In this document: positions 40,718 to 50,476 of the stretch, in pieces
Numbering within the stretch: position 1 is the first letter of the stretch
Layout of the letters: each line of letters opens with the position of its first letter
Assembly (NCBI GenBank): GCA_052315415.1
Contig: JBLSDH010000003.1
Span: 56,530-120,529 of the forward strand
Source: Cuniculiplasma sp052315415
GTDB lineage: Archaea; Thermoplasmatota; Thermoplasmata; Thermoplasmatales; Thermoplasmataceae
Length of the DNA: 64,000 nt
Direction of reading: 5' to 3'
Position numbers and translations under genes: made by a program
Notes under the pieces: model-generated
The model's input: the letters and a program-made list of their open reading frames with translations, nothing else
What the model was told of the DNA's origin: nothing
The model's database searches: none

Positions 40718-42172
40718 TCATTTTCTAAGTTTTCTCGTTCTAATTATGGCAGGTGAGGTAAGTATATTTCCTGTGGATAAAAGTTCATCAATTGATTCTA
40801 TCCTGATCTGCTCCATTGTGTTCCTCTCCCTTAATGTAAAGGAGCCATTTTCAAGGGTTTCATAATCAACTGTGAGGCAGTAGGGTGTGCCAATTTCATC
40901 CTGTCTTGCATATCTCCTTCCTATTGCCCCGCTCTCATCATATGTTGAGAATGGCTCTATGGCCCTGATTTTTTCCATGAATTCCCTTGCTTTTTCAGCA
41001 AGCCCATCCTTTTTCTGAAGAGGGAGAACGCATATTCTGTAAGGTGCAACTTCATCAGGGAGGTCAAGGTAATTGTAATCACTTTCTCTCTTTCTAAATG
41101 AAGATGTCAGTATGGCCATTATTATTCTTCCTATTCCAGAGGCTGGTTCGATCACCCTTGCAATTTTTCCATCCGCATATTCATAATTTTTACCCGTGTA
41201 TTTCTGATGCATTTCCAGATCGTATGTTCCTCTATCTGAAATTCCTGTTATTTCAACCCAGTTCCCGTCCATATATGCCTCAAGATCCCAGCAGTCCCTT
41301 GAATAATGTGCCAGTTCGTCCTTCCTGTGCTGTCTGAATCTAAGCCTTTCCTTCTTTATTCCAACCCTTGTGGCAAAACCATAAGTAATTTCAAGAAAGA
41401 ATGCATGATCTGGATTCAGCAATCCGCTTTCGGATGCTTTTAAAAGGTTTGTGTGATGTTCATTCCCGTTTCTGTCAAGAAGTGTAACATCGACGTCGCC
41501 TTTAGGCTTGAAGCTGTCATATTTATCATTCTCAAGAAAGACCTCCACCTCTGCCATGTAAAATTCTCTCTCCCTTATCAGGGCCTGCCTTGGAGAGATC
41601 TCATTTCTGAAACCTTTCCCCTTCTGGTATACTATCATTGGAAGTTTGTTTCTATTGTAATTGTAAAGATTTTTAAAATTTACAAAAATACCCTGTGCAG
41701 TTTCTGGTCTCATATAGAAAGTGCCATCCTGCCCATCTATCTTGAACATAAGGTTGAAATTATAAGCCTTTCCGAACTTTCCACCACATCTGGGGCATTT
41801 AATCCCCCTGCTCTCTATGATCAGATCAAATTCTTCGGGTAGTCCGTTTTTCGCCTGCAATCCAATCTCTGAAACTAGATTTTCTGCCTTCTGTTTGGTA
41901 TGACAGTTTAGGCAAGTTACGGCAACATCTGAAAATCTTTCAACGTGTCCTGAAGCTTTCAGTACATCTTCAGGTGTAATGTTGGGGGAATCAAGTTCAA
42001 TTCCATTAAGGGAGGCATAAATTCCGCTCCATACTGAATAAACACGATCCTTCAATAATGAACCAAGTGGAGCATAATCGTTAAGGCCCCCAAAACCACC
42101 ATATGTTGAGAATGACTGCCAGAAGAATCCCCTTCTCTTTGCAAGTTCAATAACGGTTTCAAGTTCACCCAT
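40718..42172 (-). CDS. glyS: Glycyl-tRNA synthetase (archaeal/eukaryotic alpha2 type)
   Basis: A 484-residue class II synthetase. It begins MGELETVIELAKRRGFFWQS and continues YGGFGGLNDYAPLG. Motif 2 is in FRNEISPRQALIREREFYMAEVE, the zinc-like pairs CLNCH and CPRCGG lie in the insertion, and motif 3 is in VIEPASGIGRIIMAIL; the anticodon-binding domain is C-terminal. The frame is open for 43 more codons upstream, but I place the start at the ATG at 42172, because those residues have no family similarity and would overlap the CBS gene. Confidence 0.95.
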   Translation of the reverse strand: MGELETVIELAKRRGFFWQSFSTYGGFGGLNDYAPLGSLLKDRVYSVWSGIYASLNGIELDSPNITPEDVLKASGHVERFSDVAVTCLNCHTKQKAENLVSEIGLQAKNGLPEEFDLIIESRGIKCPRCGGKFGKAYNFNLMFKIDGQDGTFYMRPETAQGIFVNFKNLYNYNRNKLPMIVYQKGKGFRNEISPRQALIREREFYMAEVEVFLENDKYDSFKPKGDVDVTLLDRNGNEHHTNLLKASESGLLNPDHAFFLEITYGFATRVGIKKERLRFRQHRKDELAHYSRDCWDLEAYMDGNWVEITGISDRGTYDLEMHQKYTGKNYEYADGKIARVIEPASGIGRIIMAILTSSFRKRESDYNYLDLPDEVAPYRICVLPLQKKDGLAEKAREFMEKIRAIEPFSTYDESGAIGRRYARQDEIGTPYCLTVDYETLENGSFTLRERNTMEQIRIESIDELLSTGNILTSPAIIRTRKLRK

Positions 42173-42209
42173 TAAATACCAATTTGCGTAATTCTTGCAT
42201 ATATAAATA

Positions 42210-43049
42210 TCATTTGAATACGGAAAGAAGATCAATATCAAGGAGTATTCCCTCAAGTCCTTTAACTGTTGAAACAACAGGTACCTGATTGAAATTTCCA
42301 TCTCTCATTTTCCTTGCTGCTATTGACAATCTTTCGTTAATGTTCACAACAACAGGTCTGTATATTGTAATTGATCTCGCAGGTATATCCGGTATTTTTA
42401 TATGATTCTTCTCAATAAAATAGGAAACCACGTTTTTAATCCCCTCCCAGGACCATGGGTCGTCGTCACTTATGGACTGTGCCTCACTCTGCTTTACAGT
42501 TCCAACATCAATCTTTTCAAAGAGATCTCTGTCAGTAAGCAAACCTTTGAAATTTCCCTCTCTGTCCAGTATAGGGTAAACAAATATGCCATTAACCCTC
42601 ATTGATTTGTATATTACAGGGAGAGGGGTCTCTTCCCACACTGGTAGTGTTACTCCTCTTTTAATATCCTTTACAAGAATGTTGCTGTAGTTATTTTCAA
42701 TGATTTTCAAAAAATCTTGAGGTGTAACTATTCCTGCAACCCTGCCATCTGAGTCCACCACCGCCATGTGTCTTCTGTGTTCCTTAAGCATTATTTTTGC
42801 TGCTTCATTGATTGGCATCTCGAGATCACCAACCGGCCCTTTTCTCATTATGAGGGAAGTCTGTGTTTCATTTGGATTTTCAAATATATCTCTTCTAGAG
42901 ATAATGCCAACAAACCTCCCTGTTCCGTCGGTCACGGGCATTCCAGTTATGTTGTATTTGATCAATGTATCAACGGCAACTGCAACAGAGTTTGGGAGCT
43001 TAAATACAACAGGATCCGAGGTCATTATATCCTTAAGTGATAGAGTCAC
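42210..43049 (-). CDS. Protein with four CBS domains
   Basis: A 279-residue protein made wholly of two Bateman modules (four CBS repeats). Repeat marks: IMTSDPVVFKLPNSVAVAVD ... ITGMPVTDGTGRFVGIISRRDIFE (1-55), then PINEAAKIMLKEHRRHMAVVDSDGRVAGIVTPQDFLKII (70-115), IFVYPILDREGNFKGLLTDRDLFEKI (145-175) and RLSIAARKMRDGNFNQVPVVSTVKGLEGILLDIDLLSVF (235-279). CBS pairs bind adenosine nucleotides and sense energy or ligands. It has no catalytic domain. It starts with GTG at 43049 and lies 37 bases upstream of glyS, in the same direction. Confidence 0.9.
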   Translation of the reverse strand: MTLSLKDIMTSDPVVFKLPNSVAVAVDTLIKYNITGMPVTDGTGRFVGIISRRDIFENPNETQTSLIMRKGPVGDLEMPINEAAKIMLKEHRRHMAVVDSDGRVAGIVTPQDFLKIIENNYSNILVKDIKRGVTLPVWEETPLPVIYKSMRVNGIFVYPILDREGNFKGLLTDRDLFEKIDVGTVKQSEAQSISDDDPWSWEGIKNVVSYFIEKNHIKIPDIPARSITIYRPVVVNINERLSIAARKMRDGNFNQVPVVSTVKGLEGILLDIDLLSVFK

Positions 43050-43141
43050 AATAAATCATAACTGCAGATTACTTAAATCTTTTAATTCATCCTGAGCCAT
43101 TCACCTTAAAGATTAAGTATTTCATTCAACTTTTATTTTTC

Positions 43142-44131
43142 ATGGATTTTTACCAGTCACTGAAGAGATATCTTATTGAAAACGGTGACTTTATAAGGGA
43201 CAGCCTTATGATATCTGAAAAGGACCCGATTTTTCTCAAGCTTAAAGAAATAGTTTCTCAAAGATACAGACCTCTGGAAAAAAACATAAGGCCAGAGGGA
43301 GAGGTATGGGCAACGGACGGTTCACTACATGTTCGTGAACTGTATAATGGAATGAAGTTTCTCGCCTCAAGGGCAATATCTACAAATGGGAAAAATAGTA
43401 TTCAGAGGAGTTCATTTGACCTTTTCCATATAGAGAGGGAATATCTTCCAGAGTTCACCAAGCGTATTATGGAAATGAATGAGCACATGGCAGCCGCTGA
43501 TGTGATAAAAAATGGGGACTTTAAAATCATGATGATGGATGGATCTCTCTCAGGCAGGCTATACTGGCCAAACATAAGAAACGAGAAAATGGATAGACTG
43601 AAACCTTTATATTATGAAGAGTTGAAAAATCTTTTAAACGCCGCCCGGGAGAACAGTACAACAATAATATATTTATCAAAAACTTCTGAAACAAGAAAAT
43701 TTCTCAGGGACATTATCACAGGAGATATTGATTTTCAGAGAGCTATTGAAAAAAGATACATAACAGATCATATGCTTCTCAGATCAGTATGTGAAAGACC
43801 CGGTTATACAGTTCCGTTGGAAAGTGACATAATGGAAGGATTTCATGAAAAATATTACACATTTCATATAATACCAGAGATTGGAGATACACCAATGAAG
43901 GTAGATTTCATTTCTTTTTCTGAGGATGTTGATGAAAAGATTGTGTGTGGATGGATAATGGAGGGATATTCCTCGCTTTCCGTTCATAACGTATGGCTGG
44001 TTGCTGCAGACAGAATTGCAAAAATAACAAGGGATGAAGTTGAAAACATCATAAATCCTTATTTTGACCAGGAAAGTGGTCTCCTATTTTCAGAGACACG
44101 GGGTGAGAGGCGTGAAAGATTCAGATACTGA
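43142..44131 (+). CDS. nurA: NurA 5'-3' nuclease
   Basis: A 329-residue nuclease that works with HerA to resect DNA ends. The RNase H-like core shows the metal-binding aspartates in VWATDGSLHVREL (D59 region) and IMMMDGSLSGRL (about D132), with the conserved YLSKTSETRKFL and SERPGYTV-like VCERPGYTVPL. The C-terminal AADRIAKITRDEVE fits the family. It is the first gene of the nurA-herA-mre11-rad50 operon; its end overlaps herA by 20 bases. The promoter is in the 92 bases after the divergent CBS gene. Confidence 0.92.
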   Translation: MDFYQSLKRYLIENGDFIRDSLMISEKDPIFLKLKEIVSQRYRPLEKNIRPEGEVWATDGSLHVRELYNGMKFLASRAISTNGKNSIQRSSFDLFHIEREYLPEFTKRIMEMNEHMAAADVIKNGDFKIMMMDGSLSGRLYWPNIRNEKMDRLKPLYYEELKNLLNAARENSTTIIYLSKTSETRKFLRDIITGDIDFQRAIEKRYITDHMLLRSVCERPGYTVPLESDIMEGFHEKYYTFHIIPEIGDTPMKVDFISFSEDVDEKIVCGWIMEGYSSLSVHNVWLVAADRIAKITRDEVENIINPYFDQESGLLFSETRGERRERFRY

Positions 44132-45635
44132 AATAGGCTTTGTTGTTACGGGAAACAGGAGCGATTTTTTTAGATTTATACTTAAGCCAAATCTTGAAAT
44201 TAAAAAATGGGAGTATGTTTATGTGGAATCTCCGGGGGGACAAATAGTTGGAAGGGTTGAGGAGTTAAGTTCCGTAAGTGATCTAATATCCGAGGGGAGG
44301 GATTACAGGAGTGTTGAAGTTTTTGTAAATTCCGGAATATCTGAGCACAGAAGTATCTGTTCTGTAAGGGTGACAGGTACAATTCTAAAAGATGGTGAGA
44401 CATCCAAGGGAAACAGAAGCTTAATAAGGATTGGAGAGGTAGTTCGAAGGGCCAGTTCCGAAATACTTTCAAAGCTATTTGGTATGGAGAGGGAGAATTC
44501 TGTGATTCTTGGAACACTTCCGGATTATGACTCTGTGGAAATCGGCATAAGGATCAACGGGCTCAGAAGACATGTTGCAATAATGGCCCAAACCGGGGCA
44601 GGAAAAAGCAACATTGCTGCCGTACTTATGGAGGAACTCCTGAAGAAGGGTGCAAACATGGTGGTTCTTGACCCCCATGCAGATTACGTACACATAAAGT
44701 CAGATCCTGAACTGGGGTTGTTTACAAAAATTTTCAGAACTGACAGGAGCACTGGCAGATACGGAAGAGAGACTTCAGCACTGGCTGAAAATTTCACTGT
44801 GAGATTTCAGGACCTTGATGAAGAGGATCTTTTTGATATAATGAGAATAGAGGAAGAATGGACAACATTAAGAGAGATTGTAAGAAAAATTATGAGAGGA
44901 ATGCAGGGGAAGAGGGGCTTTGAAGATTTTATGGAATCCTATGAGAAGCTTAACTCACAGGATAAGGGAAAGATATCTGGCCGAATATCTCTGTTGAAGG
45001 CAGTGAGCAGAATATTCTCAAGCAACGGAACGGAGATATCAGAATTTCTAAACCCCGGGCAGTTGTCAATACTTGACCTGTCTGGACTTGATCAGGAAAT
45101 AATGTCATACTTCTGCCTTAGAATAATTGATCAAATATATGAAAGAAAAGTTTCAAACCAGTATGAGTATCCGGTGATCATATTCATAGAGGAGGCTCAC
45201 AATTTTGTTGGCAGCACCATGAAGTCAAGATTGTCAGATCTCATAAAGAAAATAGCCTCGGAGGGGAGAAAATTTGGGGTTTTTCTGGTTGTAATAACCC
45301 AGAGGCCAAACAAGATAGATCAGGATGTTCTTAGCCAGTGCAATTCACAGATAATACTTAGAATCACTAATCCAATGGATCAGAGGGCAATTGCAGAAAG
45401 TTGTGAATCGGTGAGTCAGTCCATTCTGGATGATCTCCCATCACTTAATACTGGTGAGGCTGTACTTGTAGGGGAGTTCACAAAATTCCCTGTGATAGTG
45501 AAGGTTAGAAAGAGAAAGACAAGAGAGGGCGGAGGAGACATTGATATGGATGAACTCATAAAAAGATCCAGGGAAGCAAGGGATATGATGTTTGACAGTG
45601 GAAAGGTAAAAAATCGTCTTAAGGGGTTGAGTTGA
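44112..45635 (+). CDS. herA: HerA bipolar DNA helicase/translocase
   Basis: A 507-residue hexameric ATPase. The N-terminal HAS-barrel (DTEIGFVVTGNRSDFFRFIL) is followed by the RecA-like core with Walker A in MAQTGAGKSNIAAVLMEELL, VVLDPHADY, Walker B in VIIFIEEAHNFVG and the sensor region VVITQRPNKIDQDVLSQCN. The start is set at the GTG at 44112: GGTGA at 44102-44106 makes a ribosome site, and the HAS barrel begins just after it; frames opening at 44064 or 44103 would overlap nurA further. It pumps DNA through the NurA dimer and partners with Mre11-Rad50 downstream. Confidence 0.95.
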   Translation: MKDSDTEIGFVVTGNRSDFFRFILKPNLEIKKWEYVYVESPGGQIVGRVEELSSVSDLISEGRDYRSVEVFVNSGISEHRSICSVRVTGTILKDGETSKGNRSLIRIGEVVRRASSEILSKLFGMERENSVILGTLPDYDSVEIGIRINGLRRHVAIMAQTGAGKSNIAAVLMEELLKKGANMVVLDPHADYVHIKSDPELGLFTKIFRTDRSTGRYGRETSALAENFTVRFQDLDEEDLFDIMRIEEEWTTLREIVRKIMRGMQGKRGFEDFMESYEKLNSQDKGKISGRISLLKAVSRIFSSNGTEISEFLNPGQLSILDLSGLDQEIMSYFCLRIIDQIYERKVSNQYEYPVIIFIEEAHNFVGSTMKSRLSDLIKKIASEGRKFGVFLVVITQRPNKIDQDVLSQCNSQIILRITNPMDQRAIAESCESVSQSILDDLPSLNTGEAVLVGEFTKFPVIVKVRKRKTREGGGDIDMDELIKRSREARDMMFDSGKVKNRLKGLS

Positions 45636-45636
45636 A

Positions 45637-46764
45637 ATGGTTCGTTTTCTCCATCTTTCGGATACACACCTGGGTGCAATGGAATATGGGATACCGGAGA
45701 GGGAAAAAGACTATTTTGATACATTTACAGAAGCCATTAATATAGGAATTGAGGAGGATGTGGACTTCATTATACACACCGGGGATCTTTTTGATACAAA
45801 CAGACCATCAAACAACGCCTTAATATGTCTCAGGGACAACATGCTGAAAATAAACCAGAGGAGAAAGAAAATGTATGTGATTCCAGGAGATCACGACAGG
45901 CCCAGGCTGCGGGATGCCAACTCTGCCAGAATATTTGATTTTCTGGGAATAGAGGCTATGGCCATTGGCGATGAACCACAGACAGTAGATGAAAAAGAGT
46001 TTTTCATATATGCAATTGGAAATTACAGGAGATTCAGGAGCGATGAACTTAAGAATCTTTACAGGAGAGGGGCCGAGGAGGCAGAGAGAAAACACAATAC
46101 AATTCTCATGTCCCATCAGGCCATTTCCCCATTTTTCCCTCCGGAAAACTGTGAAGCTGACAGTTCTGACCTCCCTGCCAATTTCTCATATTTGGCTTTC
46201 GGGCACGTTCACCAGTTTCAGCAGAGAAATCTTGCATCTGGCATATTTTCCTATGCAGGGTCAACGGAGATAAAGAGTAGAAATGAAATACCTGGTTTTC
46301 TAAGACAGGGAAAAGGTGTTAATATTGTTGACCTGGATGGGGATCAGGCAAGGATTAAAAGAAGGACACTTAAGGAAGTGAGATACCAGGAAGAGTTTTC
46401 TGGGCTTCTTGATGAAGTTATATTAAAGCTTGATGAAACGTTGAAAAAAAATTTTGAAAAAAAACCATTACTGCACATTACAGTAAATGAGACCATCAGC
46501 AGAAAGACTGTGGAAAATGCCATCTCTCCATACAGGGAGAGTGCAATTATAATGCCACCTATTATAAATTCAAAGGAGGAGGAACCACGCATTTTAAATA
46601 TTAATGAAGGTGTTAACGCAAGGAATATTTTCAACGAGTTTTTCAAAAATGAAAGGAAGGGCGGAATTGCATATGACCTATACAACTACATCAAAAAAGA
46701 GGGTAACAAAAGTGACATAAATGAAATAAGAAAAATAATGGATGGATGGGAAGATGATAATTGA
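45637..46764 (+). CDS. mre11: DNA double-strand break repair nuclease Mre11
   Basis: A 375-residue calcineurin-like nuclease. Motifs: FLHLSDTHLGAMEYG (I), IIHTGDLFD (II), VIPGDHDRPRL (III), LMSHQAI (IV) and AFGHVHQFQ (V). Motif III is GDHD where most Mre11 proteins have GNHD; aspartate could still bind metal. The C-terminal 120 residues form the Rad50-binding part. It starts two bases after herA and overlaps rad50 by 11 bases, so stoichiometric synthesis is likely. Length is near that of other archaeal Mre11. Confidence 0.95.
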   Translation: MVRFLHLSDTHLGAMEYGIPEREKDYFDTFTEAINIGIEEDVDFIIHTGDLFDTNRPSNNALICLRDNMLKINQRRKKMYVIPGDHDRPRLRDANSARIFDFLGIEAMAIGDEPQTVDEKEFFIYAIGNYRRFRSDELKNLYRRGAEEAERKHNTILMSHQAISPFFPPENCEADSSDLPANFSYLAFGHVHQFQQRNLASGIFSYAGSTEIKSRNEIPGFLRQGKGVNIVDLDGDQARIKRRTLKEVRYQEEFSGLLDEVILKLDETLKKNFEKKPLLHITVNETISRKTVENAISPYRESAIIMPPIINSKEEEPRILNINEGVNARNIFNEFFKNERKGGIAYDLYNYIKKEGNKSDINEIRKIMDGWEDDN

Positions 46765-49456
46765 ATATGTCTATCTTGAGAATTTTATCTCACACAGAAG
46801 GACTGAAATAAGGTTCAGCAACGGTCTTAACATAATAATAGGAAAAAATGGCTCAGGAAAATCATCCATATTTGAAGGTATAAAATTTGCATTTTTCGGT
46901 CTTGAGGGGAAGGATCGTGATAAATATATATCATACAATAAAAATCATGCAATTGTAAAAGTAAGGTTTTCTCATTCTTCTGCACTTTATGAAATTGAGA
47001 GGCATCTAGAGCTATCAGGAGAAAGTGAAAGGCAAAAGAAAGTGGAACTTCTGGTTAACGGAAAAAAAGTGGCAGAGGGGGCAAAGGAAGTAAATGATTA
47101 CATTCTGAATGCCTTTTCAATTTCAAGGGATGCATTTTTGAACTCAGTGTTTGTTGAGCAGGGTGACATTGAGAATCTAATAAATCTTGCACCAAAAAAC
47201 AGGAAGGAGACAATAGATGGCATAATAGGTATTGAAGGCTATTCAAAAGCCTCTGAAATATTGTGGAAACTTTCCAGAGAGGAGAAGGGCAAGACAGAAA
47301 TAAAAAATAATGTAGTCAATGACCTTGTTAAAATTAAAAAAGATCTTGATGAAAAGGTAGAAAAATTAAACAACTCAAGGGAGAATGAAAAAATACTTTT
47401 TAAAAAAGCCATTGAAATTGAAAAAGACTTGAAAAATCTTAAGGAACTCAATCAGAAGAGAATTAAAAAGAAAGAGAGACTTGACAATCTAAACCAACAG
47501 AAAAATGAATTGGAGAGAAATCTAAATGATAAAAAAAATAAACTCAATGATATCAAAAAGCAGATTGAAAATCTGTATGATATAAAAACAGAATATGAGA
47601 GTCTTAGCAAAAACCCCCTTGTACAGAATTATTTGGATATATCAAATCTTTCATCCACAGTATCATCATTGAAGATGAAAAGCCAGGAAATGGAGAAATT
47701 ACTCTTAAAAATAGAGAGAAAAAATGAGTTAAAATCCAAGCTTAATCAGATAAATTTCAATGAAAATGATATACAGTCGTGCGAAAACAAAATTTTGGAA
47801 TTGAGTAAGAATATAAGTATGGCAGAGAACAGGATGAAAGAGTGTTTAGAGGTGAACAAAAACATTCACAAATTTAGAGAAGATCTGCATAATGAGAGAA
47901 AAAACAAAACAAAAATAATTGAGAAAATTTTTGAATTAATCCATAAAAAAATAGAAGATCCTGAGGAGATTTCCAATGAAATATCACTCATTGAATCAAA
48001 CAGAAACAAACTGAGTGAAGAGATTGAAAAACTATCCCTGCAAACAAAAAACATTTCAAAACAAGAGAAGGAAACAATGGAAAAGTTAAGGATGCTTGGA
48101 GAGGATAACACATGTCCTCTCTGTGGACAGGAACTTAGTGAAACTCACAGGATTGAGTTGGAAGAGAGAATGAATAAAGATATAGCGGATTTCAAAAATA
48201 TTATTAATGAAAACAATGAAAAATTGAAAAAAATGAATAGAGATATTGAAAATTTAAATGATTTAATCAAGAGCTTAAAAGGATCAAATTATACCAGGCT
48301 ATTCGAAATAAATGAGAAAATAAGAAAATTAGAAGAAGATTTGAAAAAAAATGAGGAGAAGTTAGAATCACCTGAAAAAATTTCCAGTGAAATAGAAAAT
48401 TATAAAATTCAGTTGAAGGAGGAGAACGAGAGAAAAAAAGAACTTAGAAAGATACAGACTCAGCGGGATGAGATAAAGGCAGAACTGATTGCGTTGGAGA
48501 GGGAGAATTTGGAGTCAAATTTAAATTCCTGTCAATCTGAAATAAAGGAAATGGAAGGGAAAATTAATAGTTTCAGGGATGAAACAGGAATAATGGTCAC
48601 AGAGAAGGTTATTGAATCATCTTCTAAGTTAATAAAAGAATTAAAGAAACTTGAAAATGATATGAAAAACTATGAAAAGTACAGTGAGGAAGAAAAAAAC
48701 ACTGTGAATGAATTGAATGAAATTCAGGACAAATTATCAGGCATTCTGAATGAAATGAAAAATGTTGAGCAAGAACTTGAAAAATTCCAGGGTGTTGATA
48801 CAAATCTTGAATTGAAGGAAAATGAATACAGGGATGTAAAGGGTAAAATTCAGAGTGCTAAAGACATGGCTGAGGAACTAGAAAAAGATATTGAAAAACT
48901 TAAAATAGACATAGAGGAGAAGGAGATAATTTTAAATGATATTGAAAGAATTGAAAAATTTGTTTCAGCCATGGAGGAGGTGCAAAGGGCAATTTCACCC
49001 GACGGAATACCTGCCAGCCTTAGGATTTACGCCCTCAATACAATAAATATGTACTGCAGAAAGATAATGCTTTCATTCAACATGGGTTTTGAGGACATTT
49101 CAATATCAAAGAATTTTGAAATTAAAGTTCTGCAGAACGGAATTCAAAAGGTTATAAAACAGCTGAGCGGAGGGGAGAGAACTGCTGTGGCCATCACAGT
49201 GAGGTTGGCAATCGCCAGATATCTCAATACCGAAATGAATTCAGTCCTTATGGATGAACCAACAGTTTATCTTGATGAAGAGAGGAGAAACGATCTTAAG
49301 GATATACTGGAAAACGGTATGTATGATATTGGCAACCTTGCATCCCTTTCCCAGATCATAATAATAACACATCACAGGGAACTCGAACTGAGAGCAGCAG
49401 TTGTATTTCATATTGATAAAAATGATCAGGGCATATCTATTGTTGAGACTGAATAA
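46754..49456 (+). CDS. rad50: Rad50 ATPase, double-strand break repair
   Basis: A 900-residue SMC-like protein. The N-terminal ATPase part has Walker A IIGKNGSGKSS (about residues 30-40) and the Q-loop QGDIENLI; two long, lysine/glutamate-rich coiled coils (about 160-440 and 470-720) flank the zinc hook CPLCGQEL at residue 454; the C-terminal part has QLSGGERTAVAITVRLA (signature) and LMDEPTVYLD (Walker B). I take the ATG at 46754 (MIIEYVYLENF); another ATG four codons earlier is possible. It tethers DNA ends with Mre11. It ends next to the convergent EamA gene without a gap. Confidence 0.96.
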   Translation: MIIEYVYLENFISHRRTEIRFSNGLNIIIGKNGSGKSSIFEGIKFAFFGLEGKDRDKYISYNKNHAIVKVRFSHSSALYEIERHLELSGESERQKKVELLVNGKKVAEGAKEVNDYILNAFSISRDAFLNSVFVEQGDIENLINLAPKNRKETIDGIIGIEGYSKASEILWKLSREEKGKTEIKNNVVNDLVKIKKDLDEKVEKLNNSRENEKILFKKAIEIEKDLKNLKELNQKRIKKKERLDNLNQQKNELERNLNDKKNKLNDIKKQIENLYDIKTEYESLSKNPLVQNYLDISNLSSTVSSLKMKSQEMEKLLLKIERKNELKSKLNQINFNENDIQSCENKILELSKNISMAENRMKECLEVNKNIHKFREDLHNERKNKTKIIEKIFELIHKKIEDPEEISNEISLIESNRNKLSEEIEKLSLQTKNISKQEKETMEKLRMLGEDNTCPLCGQELSETHRIELEERMNKDIADFKNIINENNEKLKKMNRDIENLNDLIKSLKGSNYTRLFEINEKIRKLEEDLKKNEEKLESPEKISSEIENYKIQLKEENERKKELRKIQTQRDEIKAELIALERENLESNLNSCQSEIKEMEGKINSFRDETGIMVTEKVIESSSKLIKELKKLENDMKNYEKYSEEEKNTVNELNEIQDKLSGILNEMKNVEQELEKFQGVDTNLELKENEYRDVKGKIQSAKDMAEELEKDIEKLKIDIEEKEIILNDIERIEKFVSAMEEVQRAISPDGIPASLRIYALNTINMYCRKIMLSFNMGFEDISISKNFEIKVLQNGIQKVIKQLSGGERTAVAITVRLAIARYLNTEMNSVLMDEPTVYLDEERRNDLKDILENGMYDIGNLASLSQIIIITHHRELELRAAVVFHIDKNDQGISIVETE

Positions 49457-50311
49457 TCATGCCGGGATTTCCTGGCCTCCTGGTGGTATGACTTTTATAC
49501 CTCTTCTGAGCCTTGATATAATAATGCCAAGGAACATCAAGGAGATTCCGGCTATACCGTAAACTGTTGGTATTGATGAGGAAAGAACTGATTCAATGAT
49601 TGTTGTACTTATTGGTACGGAAAATGCAAGCACCGTCACCTTGTTAACACTGCTCGTCTTTATTAAGAAATTCCAGGTGACAAACGCAATTGCACCAGCA
49701 AATATGGCCATGTAAAGCAGGTCTGCTGTGAACTGTACATTAAATGTGAGATGAAACCCAAATGGTGAGAGTATAAAGAGGAATATACTGCCTACAAGAA
49801 ACTGGGTTGCATTAACTGCCAGAGGATCAGATTCCCTTACCTTTCTGTAATATACTGTAAAGCCAGCCCAGAAAAACGCATTGATAACTGTGAGTACAAA
49901 ACCTAAAAGGGTGAATCCTGAGAAAAGAGGAATTCCATATACAAAAACACCTGCAAATCCAACAGCTATTCCCGCTAGTTCCTTTACATCCGGCTTTTCT
50001 TTAACTATCAGGAATGCCAATGGCAATGAAAAAAGTGGCATCGAATAACTGAGCACAGATGATTGTGCAGGAGATACGTAAAGTAATCCTTCAATCCAGA
50101 ATATTGTTGCCATTGTTGTCATTATTGAAAGTACAAGTATATCTTTGTTAAGGATCAATTTTCTGGCAAAAGCCAGTATGATTAGTCCAGAAAGAAGATA
50201 CCTTATTGCCATGAAAACCATTGGAGAACTGAAGAGCAAGCCGTCCTTAGCAACAAAGTAAGAAAAATCTGTAACAATGACGTATGGAAAAAGAAATTTA
50301 AGTTCTCTCAT
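49457..50311 (-). CDS. EamA/DMT-family transporter
   Basis: A 284-residue membrane protein with ten predicted helices in two EamA repeats. The first repeat holds FMAIRYLLSGLIILAFAR and QSSVLSYSMPLFSLPLAFLIVKEKP; the second holds NAFFWAGFTVYYRKVRE and NKVTVLAFSVPISTTIIE. The paired SxxSYSxPLF / LAFSVPI motifs near helices 4 and 9 are typical of drug/metabolite exporters. The substrate is unknown. The C-terminal tail is basic (SRLRRGIKV), so it is probably cytoplasmic. It directly abuts the 3' end of rad50 on the other strand. Confidence 0.87.
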   Translation of the reverse strand: MRELKFLFPYVIVTDFSYFVAKDGLLFSSPMVFMAIRYLLSGLIILAFARKLILNKDILVLSIMTTMATIFWIEGLLYVSPAQSSVLSYSMPLFSLPLAFLIVKEKPDVKELAGIAVGFAGVFVYGIPLFSGFTLLGFVLTVINAFFWAGFTVYYRKVRESDPLAVNATQFLVGSIFLFILSPFGFHLTFNVQFTADLLYMAIFAGAIAFVTWNFLIKTSSVNKVTVLAFSVPISTTIIESVLSSSIPTVYGIAGISLMFLGIIISRLRRGIKVIPPGGQEIPA

Positions 50312-50476
50312 AAATCGGAGTGGGATGTTTATGTTGGATTAAAACATTTACATAAATTCATTCATAGATTGGGAATTTAAAAAGTACAAAAAAATTTTAT
50401 CAATGAATATAAAGCAAGGGAAGTTTTTAAAAAAATTTATAGAGCATAATCATACCTGTTATGTAAAGAGAGTGAA

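Noticed and set aside
42173..42301. 43-codon N-terminal extension of glycyl-tRNA synthetase
   Set aside because: It would overlap the CBS gene by about 90 bases and has no family similarity; the ATG at 42172 gives the standard N-terminus.
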